From contig NZ_FOUY01000028.1 in the NCBI RefSeq assembly GCF_900115005.1, positions 1 through 64,000 of the forward strand: 64,000 nucleotides of DNA, given 5' to 3'. Position 1 is the stretch's first letter, and each line of letters begins with the position of its first letter. The translations under genes were made by a program, and so were the position numbers. The notes under the pieces are model-generated. The model saw nothing but the letters and a program-made list of their open reading frames with translations, was not told the origin of the DNA and searched no databases. The stretch is from Pseudonocardia ammonioxydans (lineage in GTDB: Bacteria > Actinomycetota > Actinomycetes > Mycobacteriales > Pseudonocardiaceae). Shown here piece after piece: positions 33,279 through 41,191 of this stretch.

Positions 33279-33656
33279 TCAGTTCCGCCGGGCGACGACG
33301 GCGCGGCGGGCCGCCACGGCACCCACGCCGCCGGCGGCGAGCGCACCGAGCGCGATCGGGAGGACGTCGGACGGGCCACCGCCGGCCTCGACCCCACCGA
33401 CCGGCGTGGCGGCGACCTGGCTGCCGCCGTCGTCGGAGGTGGACGTGGCCGCCGCACCGCCCGGGTTGTTCTCGCAGGCGATGCCGTCGTTGTCGCGGTC
33501 GAGCCGCTCGGGGTCGCCGGGCGCGAGGGCCTGCTGGGCCTCGGCCTGGGTCGCGAAGTCGGGGCAGTCGCGGTCCTGGGCGAAGGCGGCTCCGGCGAGC
33601 GGGACGGTGGCGGCCGCGGCGAGCAGGGCGGCGGCGGAGAAGGTGCGCAGGCGCAT
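33279..33656 (-). CDS. Secreted excalibur-domain protein with C-terminal membrane anchor-like tail
   Basis: The 125-residue protein begins with a Sec signal (MRLRTFSAAALLAAAATVPL, cleavage near AFA-QD at about 27). Residues 28-63 are an excalibur calcium-binding motif: DRDCPDFATQAEAQQAL and RLDRDNDGIACE, with the DxDxDGxxC pattern and a Cys pair. After an Asn/Gly/Ser linker the protein ends in a hydrophobic stretch (LPIALGALAAGGVGAVAA) and RRAVVARRN. This is the plan of a cell-wall sorting signal, but no LPxTG or LAxTG box is visible, only VLPIALG. It lies 13 bp before the class F sortase gene. ATG 33656 follows GGAAGGA. Confidence 0.83.
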   Translation of the reverse strand: MRLRTFSAAALLAAAATVPLAGAAFAQDRDCPDFATQAEAQQALAPGDPERLDRDNDGIACENNPGGAAATSTSDDGGSQVAATPVGGVEAGGGPSDVLPIALGALAAGGVGAVAARRAVVARRN

Positions 33657-33805
33657 TCGGGGGTCCTTCCGGGAAGCGGATCAGGAGGGTGGGAGCCGGG
33701 GAGCCTCGCCTGTAGAGCGCCCCGGCAGTGCCCCTCGTTACACCCGTTCGTGAATGGGGCGGAACGGACTTGAACGGGCTACGACGGACGGCGGAAGCTG
33801 CTCGG

Positions 33806-34849
33806 GTGAACGCCGAATCCGCCGACCCCCCGACCGATCTGTCGCCCCCCGAGCTGCCGACGCCCGAGCTGCCGACCGCGCAGGATGTGCTCGCCGCCGC
33901 GGAGATCCTGCGCGGCACCGCACACCGCACCCCGGTGCTGACCTCCCGGCTCACCGACGCCGAACTCGGCGCGTCCGTGTTCGTGAAGGCCGAGAACCTC
34001 CAGCGCACCGGCAGCTTCAAGTTCCGCGGGGCGTTCCACACGCTGTCCCGCCTCGGCCCGGAGCAGCGCCGCGCGGGGGTGGTCGCGTTCTCCTCCGGCA
34101 ACCACGCCCAGGCGGTCGCGCTCGCCGCGCAGCTGCTCGGGATCCCGGCGGCGATCGTGATGCCGACCGACGCGCCGGCGTCCAAACTCGCCGCGACCCG
34201 CGGCTACGGCGCCGAGGTCGTCCCGTACGACCGGTACACGGAGGACCGGGCCGCGATCGCGGCGGACCTGGCCGACCGGCGGGGGCTCACCCTCGTCCCG
34301 CCCTACGACCACCCGCACGTGATCGCCGGGCAGGGCACCGCCGTGCACGAGCTGCTCTCCGACCACGGGCCGCTCGACGCGCTGTTCGTCTGCCTCGGCG
34401 GGGGCGGGCTCCTGTCCGGGTCGCTGCTCGCGGTGCAGGCCCTGTCCCCCGGCACCGCCGTGTTCGGCGTCGAGCCCGAGGCCGGCGACGACGCCCGGCA
34501 GTCGCTGCGCGCGGGCCGGATCGTGACCATCGACCAGCCGCGCACGATCGCCGACGGCGCGGCGACCACGCACCTCGGCGACCGCACGTTCCCGATCATC
34601 GCCGAGCACGTCGAGGACGTCCTGACCGTGCCCGACGAGGCGCTGGTGGACGGGATGCGGCTGTTCGCGTCCCGCTACAAGGTGCTGGTGGAGCCGACCG
34701 GGGTGCTTGCGTTCGCGGGGATGCGGGCCGCCCTCGCCGCGGACCCGCAGCGGTTCGGCACCGGTGCGCGCCCGCCCCGGATCGGCGTGACCGTCTCCGG
34801 CGGCAACGTCGACCTGGACCGGTTCGCCGCCCTCGTCGGCGGAGCGTGA
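33806..34849 (+). CDS. Threonine/serine ammonia-lyase (PLP-dependent)
   Basis: The 347-residue product, counted from GTG 33806, is a fold-type II PLP enzyme: LQRTGSFKFRGAFHTLS with the PLP Lys, VVAFSSGNHAQAVALAAQLL, FVCLGGGGLLSGSLLAV for phosphate binding and GVTVSGGNVDLDRF at the C terminus. This is the short, catabolic-type threonine dehydratase without the C-terminal ACT regulatory domain, so it is not necessarily the isoleucine-pathway enzyme; it deaminates threonine or serine to 2-oxoacids. It stands alone between the excalibur gene (divergent) and the HtrA-like gene (convergent, 28 bp away). An earlier start at 33728 is possible, but the added residues look unrelated. Confidence 0.87.
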   Translation: MNAESADPPTDLSPPELPTPELPTAQDVLAAAEILRGTAHRTPVLTSRLTDAELGASVFVKAENLQRTGSFKFRGAFHTLSRLGPEQRRAGVVAFSSGNHAQAVALAAQLLGIPAAIVMPTDAPASKLAATRGYGAEVVPYDRYTEDRAAIAADLADRRGLTLVPPYDHPHVIAGQGTAVHELLSDHGPLDALFVCLGGGGLLSGSLLAVQALSPGTAVFGVEPEAGDDARQSLRAGRIVTIDQPRTIADGAATTHLGDRTFPIIAEHVEDVLTVPDEALVDGMRLFASRYKVLVEPTGVLAFAGMRAALAADPQRFGTGARPPRIGVTVSGGNVDLDRFAALVGGA

Positions 34850-34877
34850 GCGGCGCCGCCCGGACGGCGCGGGTCCG

Positions 34878-35921
34878 TCACGAGCGCGGCCGGTCCCCGA
34901 TGGTGACGGGCAGCTCGCTCCGCCCGCCGGCACGCAGCACGGTCACGGTGGTCGCGGTCCCGGGCTCGGTCCCGCGCAGGGCGGCGTGCAGGTCGGTGAC
35001 CGTGGTGACCGGCCGGTCCCCGAGCGCGACCAGCACGTCGCCGGGGCGGATCCCCGCCGCGGCGGCCGGGCCGTCCGGGTCCACCCGCGCGACGAGGGCG
35101 CCCTCCTCGGCACGCACGCCGAGTGCGGAGCGGATCTGCGGGGTCAGCGGGGCCGGGACGAGGCCCAGGTAGGGATGGGACGCGGTGCCGTCGGCCAGCA
35201 GCTGCTCGGCGACGTCCACCGCGGTCGCGGCGGGGATCGCGAACCCGAGCGCGACGGCGCCGGACTGTGGCGGCAGGTAGGCCTCGTTGATGCCGATGAC
35301 CCGCCCCGAGGCGTCGAGCAGGGCGCCACCGGAGTTGCCCGGCGAGATGGGCGCGTCGATCTGGATCATGTCGACGAGCGGGGCACCGCCGGTCGCCGAC
35401 CCCGGCACCTGCCGGTTCACCGCGGACACGATGCCGGAGGTCACCGTGCCCTCCAGCCCGAGCGGGCTACCGATGGCCAGGACGGGTTCGCCGGGACGCG
35501 GCAGCTCGGTGCGGTACTCGGGCACCGGCAGCCCGCCGCGCGCGGTCCGGACGACCGCGATGTCGCTGATGCGGTCGGTGGCCAGCACGGTGCCGGGCGA
35601 GGACGTGCCGTCGGCGTAGTCGATCACCACATCGCGGGTGTCGCCGACGACGTGCTGGTTGGTGACGACGACGTCGGGCCGCAGGACGACGCCGCTGCCC
35701 AGACCGCCCGCCGGCAGCCGGACGGTGACCACGCTCGGTGTCAGCCGGGCGACCACCTCGACCGCGCTCGCCTCCGGTGCCGGGGCGGCATCGCCGGATG
35801 CACCACCGTCACGGGCCGGCGCGGTGGTGGTGCACCCGGTGAGGGCCGCGGCGAGCAGGACCAGCACCGCGCCGGCCAGGACCGGCCCCCGCCGCCGGCG
35901 CGGCGGTCGTCCGGGGATCAC
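34878..35921 (-). CDS. HtrA/DegP-like S1C serine protease with PDZ domain, lipoprotein
   Basis: The 347-residue protein begins with a lipoprotein signal ending in the lipobox LTGC (Cys about 30). The trypsin-like domain shows NQHVVG (His), DRISDIAVVR (Asp) and APISPGNSGGALLD (Ser). A single PDZ domain follows at about 245-340 (YLGLVPAPLTPQIRSALGV, GIRPGDVLVALGDRPVT). Such enzymes do protein quality control at the outer face of the membrane. The GTG start overlaps the TGA of the upstream lipoprotein gene (GTGA), so the two are translationally coupled and may act together outside the cell. Confidence 0.88.
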   Translation of the reverse strand: MIPGRPPRRRRGPVLAGAVLVLLAAALTGCTTTAPARDGGASGDAAPAPEASAVEVVARLTPSVVTVRLPAGGLGSGVVLRPDVVVTNQHVVGDTRDVVIDYADGTSSPGTVLATDRISDIAVVRTARGGLPVPEYRTELPRPGEPVLAIGSPLGLEGTVTSGIVSAVNRQVPGSATGGAPLVDMIQIDAPISPGNSGGALLDASGRVIGINEAYLPPQSGAVALGFAIPAATAVDVAEQLLADGTASHPYLGLVPAPLTPQIRSALGVRAEEGALVARVDPDGPAAAAGIRPGDVLVALGDRPVTTVTDLHAALRGTEPGTATTVTVLRAGGRSELPVTIGDRPRS

Positions 35922-36568
35922 CGATCCGTCCGGGGATCACCGTCCGCGCGGGGCACGACGACGTCCGGGTTCGCCACCGGCAGCTGCAGCGTCAGCGGCC
36001 CGGCCCGCTCGAAGGTGAACGTGACCGGGTAGGTGAGCCCGGCGCGCAGCGGTTCCTGCAGCCCGAGCAGTGTGATTCCGATCCGCTGGGTGCCGCCGGT
36101 GGTCACCGACGAGACCGGCTCGTCGTAGCCGGCGGCCAGGGCACCGCCGACGTCGACCCGGGTGTCACCGGTGACCCGTCCCGCGGTGAACGACGGGCTG
36201 GACACCGCCACCAGGCGGTCGGCCCCGACGCCGGGGACCGAGTGGGAGGCGTCGTGGACGATCGTGACCCGGACCGGCACGTCGGCGCCGGGCTCGTGCA
36301 GCGTGTCGCCGGTGACCGGCGGCTGCCCGACCAGCTGCGCGTCGCGGACGAGCATCGGGCCGACCCGGCCCTGGGCGCCGTTCGTCGCGGTGACGTGGTT
36401 CGCGGTCTGGGCGATCTGGCCCGCCCCGCAGCCGGTCGCGAACAGCAGCACGGCCGCCACGGCGACGAGCAGCCTCCGTCCGGGACCTCGTCGGCAGGAC
36501 CTCGGTCGGCGAGATTTCGGTCGCCGGGACCCCGGTCGCCGGGATCCCGGGTGCTGCACGACGACCAC
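35918..36568 (-). CDS. LpqE/PCuAC-like lipoprotein
   Basis: From GTG 36568 (GAGGAGG eight nt upstream) the product has 216 residues. A basic N terminus rich in RRP repeats (SRRPGSRRPKSRRP, about 8-24) precedes the membrane stretch LLVAVAAVLLFATGC, whose Cys is a lipobox. The mature part has MLVRDAQLV, a beta-rich central portion, GGTQRIGITLLGLQEPLRAG and YPVTFTFERAGPLTLQLPVA, which recalls the PCuAC copper-chaperone fold of mycobacterial LpqE. I do not see the usual Met/His copper motif clearly, so copper binding is doubtful. The positively charged repeats before the membrane part are unusually long. Confidence 0.62.
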   Translation of the reverse strand: MVVVQHPGSRRPGSRRPKSRRPRSCRRGPGRRLLVAVAAVLLFATGCGAGQIAQTANHVTATNGAQGRVGPMLVRDAQLVGQPPVTGDTLHEPGADVPVRVTIVHDASHSVPGVGADRLVAVSSPSFTAGRVTGDTRVDVGGALAAGYDEPVSSVTTGGTQRIGITLLGLQEPLRAGLTYPVTFTFERAGPLTLQLPVANPDVVVPRADGDPRTDR

Positions 36569-36693
36569 GGGCCACGCCTCCTCGCGCCACGACGGGCCCG
36601 CCGGCGTCCGCGCGTCCGGCCGCCCCGCCCGCTCCTGTCGCAGGATGGCACGGGCCGGGGCACCCCGCAGGTCCGACGGCGCTCCGGGAGGGG

Positions 36694-37221
36694 TCACTCC
36701 GGCGCCGGGACCACCACGGTGGTGAACAGCCGGCGCCGCCGTCCCGGGGCCTCGCCCTGTTCGAGCACCGGCCCCAGGACCTCCGTCAGCCGGGCGCCGA
36801 GGTCGGCCAGCTCGTCGTCGGAGAGCCACAGGGCGGCCTGGCGCATCGACAGCCCGTCGCGGACCGGGTCGGGTGCCGCACCGGTGGCGTAGCGCTCGAG
36901 GTCCGCCGAGAGGCCGGCGAGGAACGACGTGATCATCCCGCGCAGCTCCTCGGCCGACACCGACCCGGGCTCCGGCGCCGGTGGCGGCGCCGCCAGCGCG
37001 TAGGTCCGCTCGACGGCGCCGCGCACCCGGCGCTCGGCCACCACCTCGATCACCCCGGCCGAGACCAGCGTCGCGACGTGGCGGTAGAGCGTCGTGGTCG
37101 CGACGTCCGGCAGCTCGGCGGCCAGACCACCGGTGGTCAGCGTGCGGTTGTTGAGCGCCTGGACGACCCGCCAGCGCACCGGGTGGTGCAGCAGCTCGGT
37201 CAGCGACACCTGGTCGGCCAT
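36694..37221 (-). CDS. ArsR/PadR-like winged-helix transcriptional regulator
   Basis: The 175-residue product from ATG 37221 has an N-terminal winged helix (residues 8-70): LLHHPVRWRVVQALNNRTLT, TGGLAAELPDVATTTLYRHV and ATLVSAGVIEVVAER. The rest (about 90-175) is helical, with FLAGLSADLERYATG and LSDDELADLGARLTEVLG, as in the HTH_20/ArsR group that senses small molecules or protein partners. It is divergent from a 136-residue gene of unknown role, and the short gap has an AT-rich inverted repeat, so it probably represses both genes. Longer in-frame starts reach into the neighbour and are ruled out. Confidence 0.8.
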   Translation of the reverse strand: MADQVSLTELLHHPVRWRVVQALNNRTLTTGGLAAELPDVATTTLYRHVATLVSAGVIEVVAERRVRGAVERTYALAAPPPAPEPGSVSAEELRGMITSFLAGLSADLERYATGAAPDPVRDGLSMRQAALWLSDDELADLGARLTEVLGPVLEQGEAPGRRRRLFTTVVVPAPE

Positions 37222-37233
37222 CCCTGTCTCACC

Positions 37234-37269
37234 GTTTCCAAATCTGGTAATAATGTCTCCGACGGAAAC
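37234..37269. promoter_or_regulatory. AT-rich divergent promoter with GTTTCC/GGAAAC inverted repeat
   Basis: GTTTCC (37234-37239) and GGAAAC (37264-37269) are inverted copies 24 bp apart. Between them lies TCTGGTAATAATGTCTCC, strikingly AT-rich for this genome and containing TAATAATG-type -10 options. It sits between the winged-helix regulator and the 136-residue gene. Confidence 0.5.
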
Positions 37270-37290
37270 AGAATACGGAGGAGGTCGGCC

Positions 37291-37701
37291 ATGGCGACGG
37301 TGACGGTCAGCGGCAGCGAGGTACGGGTGCACCTGACGGCGTGGGAGCGCCCGTTCGCGGGCGGCCGGAGCGTGCTGGCGGTGCCACGGGACGCCGTCGT
37401 GGCCGCGGACCGCGTCGAGCAGCCGACCCGGTGGGCGGTCACGCCCGGCGCCCGCGCGGGCGTCCAGATCACCGGCGTTCTCAAGCTCGGCCGGTGGGGC
37501 ATCGGGACCCCGGTGCACCGCTTCGTCAGCGCCTGGCGGCACCGGCCCGCGCTGCGACTGCGGGTGTCCGACGCCGAGGCGCAGCGGCTGGGCTACGGCG
37601 AGATCGTCGTGAGCTGCCCGGACCCGGGGTCGGTCGTCGCCGCGCTGGACTCATCGGTCGCCCGTGCGGCCACGTCCGATTGGCCGGGGGTACGCCGGTA
37701 G
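37291..37701 (+). CDS. Protein of unknown function, target-like neighbour of winged-helix regulator
   Basis: The 136-residue product starts at ATG 37291 behind an ideal GGAGGAGG. It contains beta-rich segments (ATVTVSGSEVRVHLTAWE, VLAVPRDAVVAADRVEQPTR) and a second half with VLKLGRWGIGTPVHRF and LRLRVSDAEAQRLGYGEIV. The overall look recalls small PH-like or bacterial immunity-type beta barrels, but I recognise no family and assign no function. No signal peptide or membrane part. Its strong ribosome site and divergent regulator indicate inducible expression. Confidence 0.7.
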   Translation: MATVTVSGSEVRVHLTAWERPFAGGRSVLAVPRDAVVAADRVEQPTRWAVTPGARAGVQITGVLKLGRWGIGTPVHRFVSAWRHRPALRLRVSDAEAQRLGYGEIVVSCPDPGSVVAALDSSVARAATSDWPGVRR

Positions 37702-37719
37702 GACGATGACGGCCGGGAA

Positions 37720-37748
37720 GGCCGGGCGCGCCCCCGCGACGCCCGGCC
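37720..37748. terminator. GC-rich hairpin between convergent genes
   Basis: GGCCGGGCG (37720-37728) pairs perfectly with CGCCCGGCC (37740-37748) over an 11-nt loop. It sits between the stop at 37701 and the stop of the convergent MFS gene at 37756. Confidence 0.6.
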
Positions 37749-37755
37749 CCCTGGG

Positions 37756-39063
37756 TCAGCGCCGGTCGTGCTCCAGCGCGTCCTCGGCGATGACCGACTC
37801 GGTCGGCAGCCCGGGGACCTCCCCGGCCGCCTGCTCGGCGTCCGCACGCTCGTGCGACGGGCCGGGCTGCGCGGCCTCGGCGTCGGCCGCCTCCAGGTCG
37901 CGGTGGATCGTCGACAGCAGCACCGCGCCGGCGAGGGCGACGACGGCGGCGATCAGGAACGGCAGGGACGCGCCGAACGCCCCGGCCAGCAGCCCGGCCA
38001 CGAACGGCGCGAGGCCGCCGCCGATGAAGCGGACGAAGCCGTAGGTGGCCGACGCGGTCGGCCGCGGCACCGGCGAGATCGACATGACCGCCGTCGTCAC
38101 CAGGGTGTTGTTCAGCCCGACCACGATCCCGGACAGGATCACCGCGACGATCACGACGGCCGGCGTGGTGTCGAACAGGCCGATCGCGGCGAGCAGCACG
38201 GCGATCCCGATCAGGGCGCCGTAGAGGGTGCGGGCGGTACCGAAGCGCTCCTTGAGCCACGGCGCCCCGAACACCGCGAAGATCGCGACGAGCAGCCCCC
38301 AGCCGAAGAAGACCCCACCCAGGGCGATCGGATCCAGGTCGCCCATCAGGAACGGGGCGTAGCCGAGCATCGTGAAGAAGCCCCAGTTGTAGAGCAGGCC
38401 GACGCCCCCGGTCGTGGCCAGCGCACGGTGGCGCAGCGCGGTGATCGGCTCCGACAGCTTCGCCTTGTGCGGCGACGGTGGTGTCGGCTCGAGCAGCACG
38501 ACGGTGGCCACCAGGGCGATCAGCATGAGCACCGAGACGCCGAAGAACGGCCCGCGCCAGGACACCGTGCCGAGCAGGCCACCGACCAGCGGGCCGGCCG
38601 CGATGCCCAGGCCGAGCGCCGTCTCGTAGAGCACGATCGCCCCGGCGAACCCGCCGGAGGCCGACCCGACGATCACCGCCAGGGAGGTCGCGATGAACAA
38701 CGCGTTGCCCAGGCCCCAGCCGGCGCGGAACCCGACGATCCCCCAGATCCCCGAGGACGCCCCGGCCAGCGCGGCGAACGCGACGATGAGCACCAGCCCG
38801 GTGATCAGCGTCTTCTTCGGCCCGATCCGCGAGGACACCCAGCCGGTGACCAGCATCGCGATCGCGGTGACCACCAGGTAGCTGGTGAACAGCAGCTCGA
38901 CCTCGGCGTGGCTCGCGTCGAGCTGGCCGGACAACGACGGCAGGATCGGGTCGACCAGGCCGATCCCCATGAAGGAGATGACACACGCGAACGCCACCGC
39001 CCAGACCGCCTTGGGCTGGCGGAACGGGCTCGGCGCAGGTGCGGCACCGGAACTTCGGGACAT
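37756..39063 (-). CDS. MFS efflux transporter (DHA1-like, 12 TM)
   Basis: From ATG 39063 the protein has 435 residues and twelve membrane segments. The N-terminal half shows WAVAFACVISFMGIGLVDPI, GWVSSRIGPKKTLITGLVL (loop 2-3 motif) and YETALGLGIAAGPLVGGLLG (motif C of antiporters), which favours drug/proton antiport. The second half includes LLYNWGFFTMLGYAPFLMGD. A polar, acidic tail of about 45 residues ends the protein. The upstream gap (39064-39207) carries a GTTGCA/TGCAAC dyad, possibly an operator. It may be cotranscribed with the quinone-oxidoreductase-like gene 144 bp upstream. Substrate unknown. Confidence 0.86.
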   Translation of the reverse strand: MSRSSGAAPAPSPFRQPKAVWAVAFACVISFMGIGLVDPILPSLSGQLDASHAEVELLFTSYLVVTAIAMLVTGWVSSRIGPKKTLITGLVLIVAFAALAGASSGIWGIVGFRAGWGLGNALFIATSLAVIVGSASGGFAGAIVLYETALGLGIAAGPLVGGLLGTVSWRGPFFGVSVLMLIALVATVVLLEPTPPSPHKAKLSEPITALRHRALATTGGVGLLYNWGFFTMLGYAPFLMGDLDPIALGGVFFGWGLLVAIFAVFGAPWLKERFGTARTLYGALIGIAVLLAAIGLFDTTPAVVIVAVILSGIVVGLNNTLVTTAVMSISPVPRPTASATYGFVRFIGGGLAPFVAGLLAGAFGASLPFLIAAVVALAGAVLLSTIHRDLEAADAEAAQPGPSHERADAEQAAGEVPGLPTESVIAEDALEHDRR

Positions 39064-39106
39064 GTCATCGCCTTTCCCCGGGCAGCACGCCCGGCGGGTC
39101 GCGGAC

Positions 39107-39131
39107 GTTGCAGGCCGACCAAGATTGCAAC
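39107..39131. promoter_or_regulatory. GTTGCA/TGCAAC dyad before the MFS gene
   Basis: GTTGCA (39107-39112) and TGCAAC (39126-39131) are inverted copies with a 13-bp spacer. An extra half site CGCAACC follows at 39133 and an AT-rich TAGTAGTAAGCAAT at 39141. This is the most AT-rich part of the gap, so an operator/promoter is likely; the regulator is not in view. Confidence 0.4.
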
Positions 39132-39207
39132 ACGCAACCCTAGTAGTAAGCAATGCGAACGACCGTGACGGTGGCCATGTCGTCGCCGCCCGGTGGACCC
39201 GCGGGCG

Positions 39208-40203
39208 TCAGCGGATGCGCAGCACCGGCTTGCCGGGCGCCCGGTCCGGGGCCTCGAGGTAGTCGTGCGCGGCGGCGACGTCGTCCAGCTCGAAGATCCG
39301 GTCGACCAGCGGCGTGAGCGTCCCGGCCGCGAGACCGGCCCGCACGAACGCCTCGGCGCGGGCCAGCACGTCCGGCTCGCCGGAGACCTCGCGGACGTGG
39401 AACCGGCGCAGCCAGACCGGCGCGTACCCGGCCGCCGGCAGCGGCGTCGGCTGCCCGGACAGCCCGCCGTGGACGATCACGGCGCCGCCCGGGGCACACG
39501 CGCGGACCAGGCGCTCCACCCCGGGCCCGCCCTCGGCGTCGAGCACCAGGTCGGCCCCGCCACCGAGCGCCGCGCGCAGGTCGTCGGACCCGGGCACACC
39601 GGTCAGCACCTGCGTCGCACCCGCCTCCCGCAGCGCGGTCGCGTGCCGGTCGTCGGCGACCACGGCGACCGCCCGCACCCCGAGGTGGCGCGCGACCTGC
39701 AGCGCGGCCGCGCCGATGCTGTTCGCCGCCGCGGTCACGACGAGCCGGTCGCCCTCGCGCAGCCGGGCGGCGTGCCGGGTCATGCCCCACACGGTGAGCA
39801 GCGGCATCCAGAGCGCGGCCGCGCCCGTGTCGTCCAGACCGGGTGGCCGCGGCAGCAGGGCGCGGGCCGGGACGACGGCCTGCTCGGCGTAGACCGGGTG
39901 CTCGTTCGGCGACGACGCCGGGATCACGCAGACCTCGTCACCGGGCTGCCAGCCGTCGACGCCCGGGCCGGTGTCGAGCACCGTGCCCGAGCACTCCGTG
40001 CCCAGGCCCGCCGGCAGCACCGGGTCCACCAGGTAGGTCCCGCGCCGGAAGTTGACCTCGGACCGGTTGAGGCCGACCGCGTGCACCCGGATCCGGACCT
40101 CGCCCGGGCCCGGGTCGCGCACCTCGACGTCCTCGATCCGCAGGACCTCCGGTCCCCCGGTCTCGTGGAACCGGACCGCACGCACCGTCGACCTCGTCGT
40201 CAC
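39208..40203 (-). CDS. Zinc-independent quinone oxidoreductase-like MDR dehydrogenase
   Basis: The 331-residue product from GTG 40203 is a medium-chain reductase: AVRFHETGGPEVLRIEDVEV at the N terminus, GLNRSEVNFRRGTY, LGTECSGTVLDTGPGVDGW, GDRLVVTAAANSIGAAALQV with the nucleotide-binding turn altered to AAANSIGA, and FELDDVAAAHDYLE at the end. The structural-zinc Cys cluster and catalytic zinc ligands of alcohol dehydrogenases are absent, as in quinone oxidoreductases, which reduce quinones or enones with NADPH. Upstream are two close copies of CGACCAGGCTATAG, a likely control site. It may share a transcript with the MFS pump downstream. Confidence 0.85.
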   Translation of the reverse strand: MTTRSTVRAVRFHETGGPEVLRIEDVEVRDPGPGEVRIRVHAVGLNRSEVNFRRGTYLVDPVLPAGLGTECSGTVLDTGPGVDGWQPGDEVCVIPASSPNEHPVYAEQAVVPARALLPRPPGLDDTGAAALWMPLLTVWGMTRHAARLREGDRLVVTAAANSIGAAALQVARHLGVRAVAVVADDRHATALREAGATQVLTGVPGSDDLRAALGGGADLVLDAEGGPGVERLVRACAPGGAVIVHGGLSGQPTPLPAAGYAPVWLRRFHVREVSGEPDVLARAEAFVRAGLAAGTLTPLVDRIFELDDVAAAHDYLEAPDRAPGKPVLRIR

Positions 40204-40205
40204 GG

Positions 40206-40236
40206 CGACCAGGCTATAGACGACCAGGCGATATAG
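40206..40236. promoter_or_regulatory. Tandem CGACCAGGC(GA)TATAG repeats before the reductase gene
   Basis: CGACCAGGCTATAG (40206-40219) and CGACCAGGCGATATAG (40221-40236) are direct copies 1 bp apart, placed 3 bp before GTG 40203 on the minus strand. TATAG parts may also serve as -10 elements. Confidence 0.4.
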
Positions 40237-40249
40237 GCCTCCCCCGGCA

Positions 40250-41080
40250 TCAGCCGCCGTCGACGCGCGCTCGCCACAGAGCGTCCTGCGCGCCCGCCCT
40301 GCCCCACAGCAACTCGAGACCGTCCCGGCCGAGGTCGTCGAGCGGGACGTGGAACGTCTCGCGGAGCAGGCGCGCGAACTCATCCGGGGTGCCCACCGTT
40401 CGCACGCACGGATCCGCAGCGCCGAGCCGGCGAACGGTGCGGGACAGGAGCAGGGCGGTGTGGTCGACGAGCGGACGCCCGACGATCAGCGTCGTGACGT
40501 ACGGCGACTCCGGCGATGTGGACAGCCGGTCGGAGTGGTCGGCGAAGTCCCCGATCTCGCGGGCCTCGAGGCGGAAGTCGTAGGACGAGATGGTCCCGCC
40601 CGGGTGGTGGTGGAAGCGCCACGTGTCCCGGTCCAGCCGCTCCAATCGGTAGACGAGTCCGTCCTGTTCGTAGCGACCCTCGCGCAGGGGCAGCGGGTCC
40701 AGGAAACCGTCACCGATGCCGGCGTCCGCGATCCACCGCTCGTCACCGACGGTGACGAGCAGGACGACATGGTTCCCCCACCGCGCCTCGCCGTGCGTCT
40801 CCCGCAGGACGGCTCCCTCGAGCACGGTCACGGGGAAGCCGGCAGCGCGGAGCAGCATGCACAGGACGGCGTTCTGCTCGTAGCAGTAGCCACCACGCCC
40901 ACGCCGGATGAGCTTGTCGTAGAGGGACTCGTCGTCGAGCCGGATCGGACGGCCGAGCTGGATGTCGAGGTTCTCGTACGGAACCGCCCGGCGCCACGCG
41001 CGATGCAGGGCGGTGAGCGTGTCCGAATCCTGCGTCACGGCACCGCTATGGCCGATCCTTTCGAGCATCGCGTCGAGCAT
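40250..41080 (-). CDS. Arylamine N-acetyltransferase (NAT)
   Basis: The 276-residue protein carries the NAT signature: VPYENLDIQLG near residue 34, RGRGGYCYEQN with catalytic Cys66, WGNHVVLLV with His104 and WIADAGIGDGFLDPL with Asp119, giving the full Cys-His-Asp triad. NATs move an acetyl or acyl group from CoA to arylamines, hydrazines or, in actinobacterial pathways, to amide-forming intermediates. ATG 41080 has GGAGG eight nt upstream. It is divergent from a TetR regulator with a palindrome between them, so expression is probably induced by an aromatic amine or drug. The length and triad are normal, so it should be active. Confidence 0.9.
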   Translation of the reverse strand: MLDAMLERIGHSGAVTQDSDTLTALHRAWRRAVPYENLDIQLGRPIRLDDESLYDKLIRRGRGGYCYEQNAVLCMLLRAAGFPVTVLEGAVLRETHGEARWGNHVVLLVTVGDERWIADAGIGDGFLDPLPLREGRYEQDGLVYRLERLDRDTWRFHHHPGGTISSYDFRLEAREIGDFADHSDRLSTSPESPYVTTLIVGRPLVDHTALLLSRTVRRLGAADPCVRTVGTPDEFARLLRETFHVPLDDLGRDGLELLWGRAGAQDALWRARVDGG

Positions 41081-41122
41081 CCGCTGCCTCCGTACCGAGA
41101 GAACACCCTCCGGTTCACCGAA

Positions 41123-41133
41123 CTATACGATAG
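41123..41133. promoter_or_regulatory. CTAT-ACG-ATAG palindrome between NAT and TetR genes
   Basis: CTATACGATAG is an AT-rich dyad in the 111-bp divergent gap. It is well placed to be the TetR operator and includes TATACGAT-type -10 candidates for both directions. Confidence 0.5.
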
Positions 41134-41191
41134 GCATTCCTCCGGTTACCGTGAAGACGTGGAGGATGCGGATACCGGCACACGCCGTCCG

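Noticed and set aside
33279..33370. A canonical LPxTG sorting motif in the excalibur protein
   Set aside because: The closest string is VLPIALG, which lacks the Thr-Gly; the possible link with sortase F is reported only as a hypothesis.
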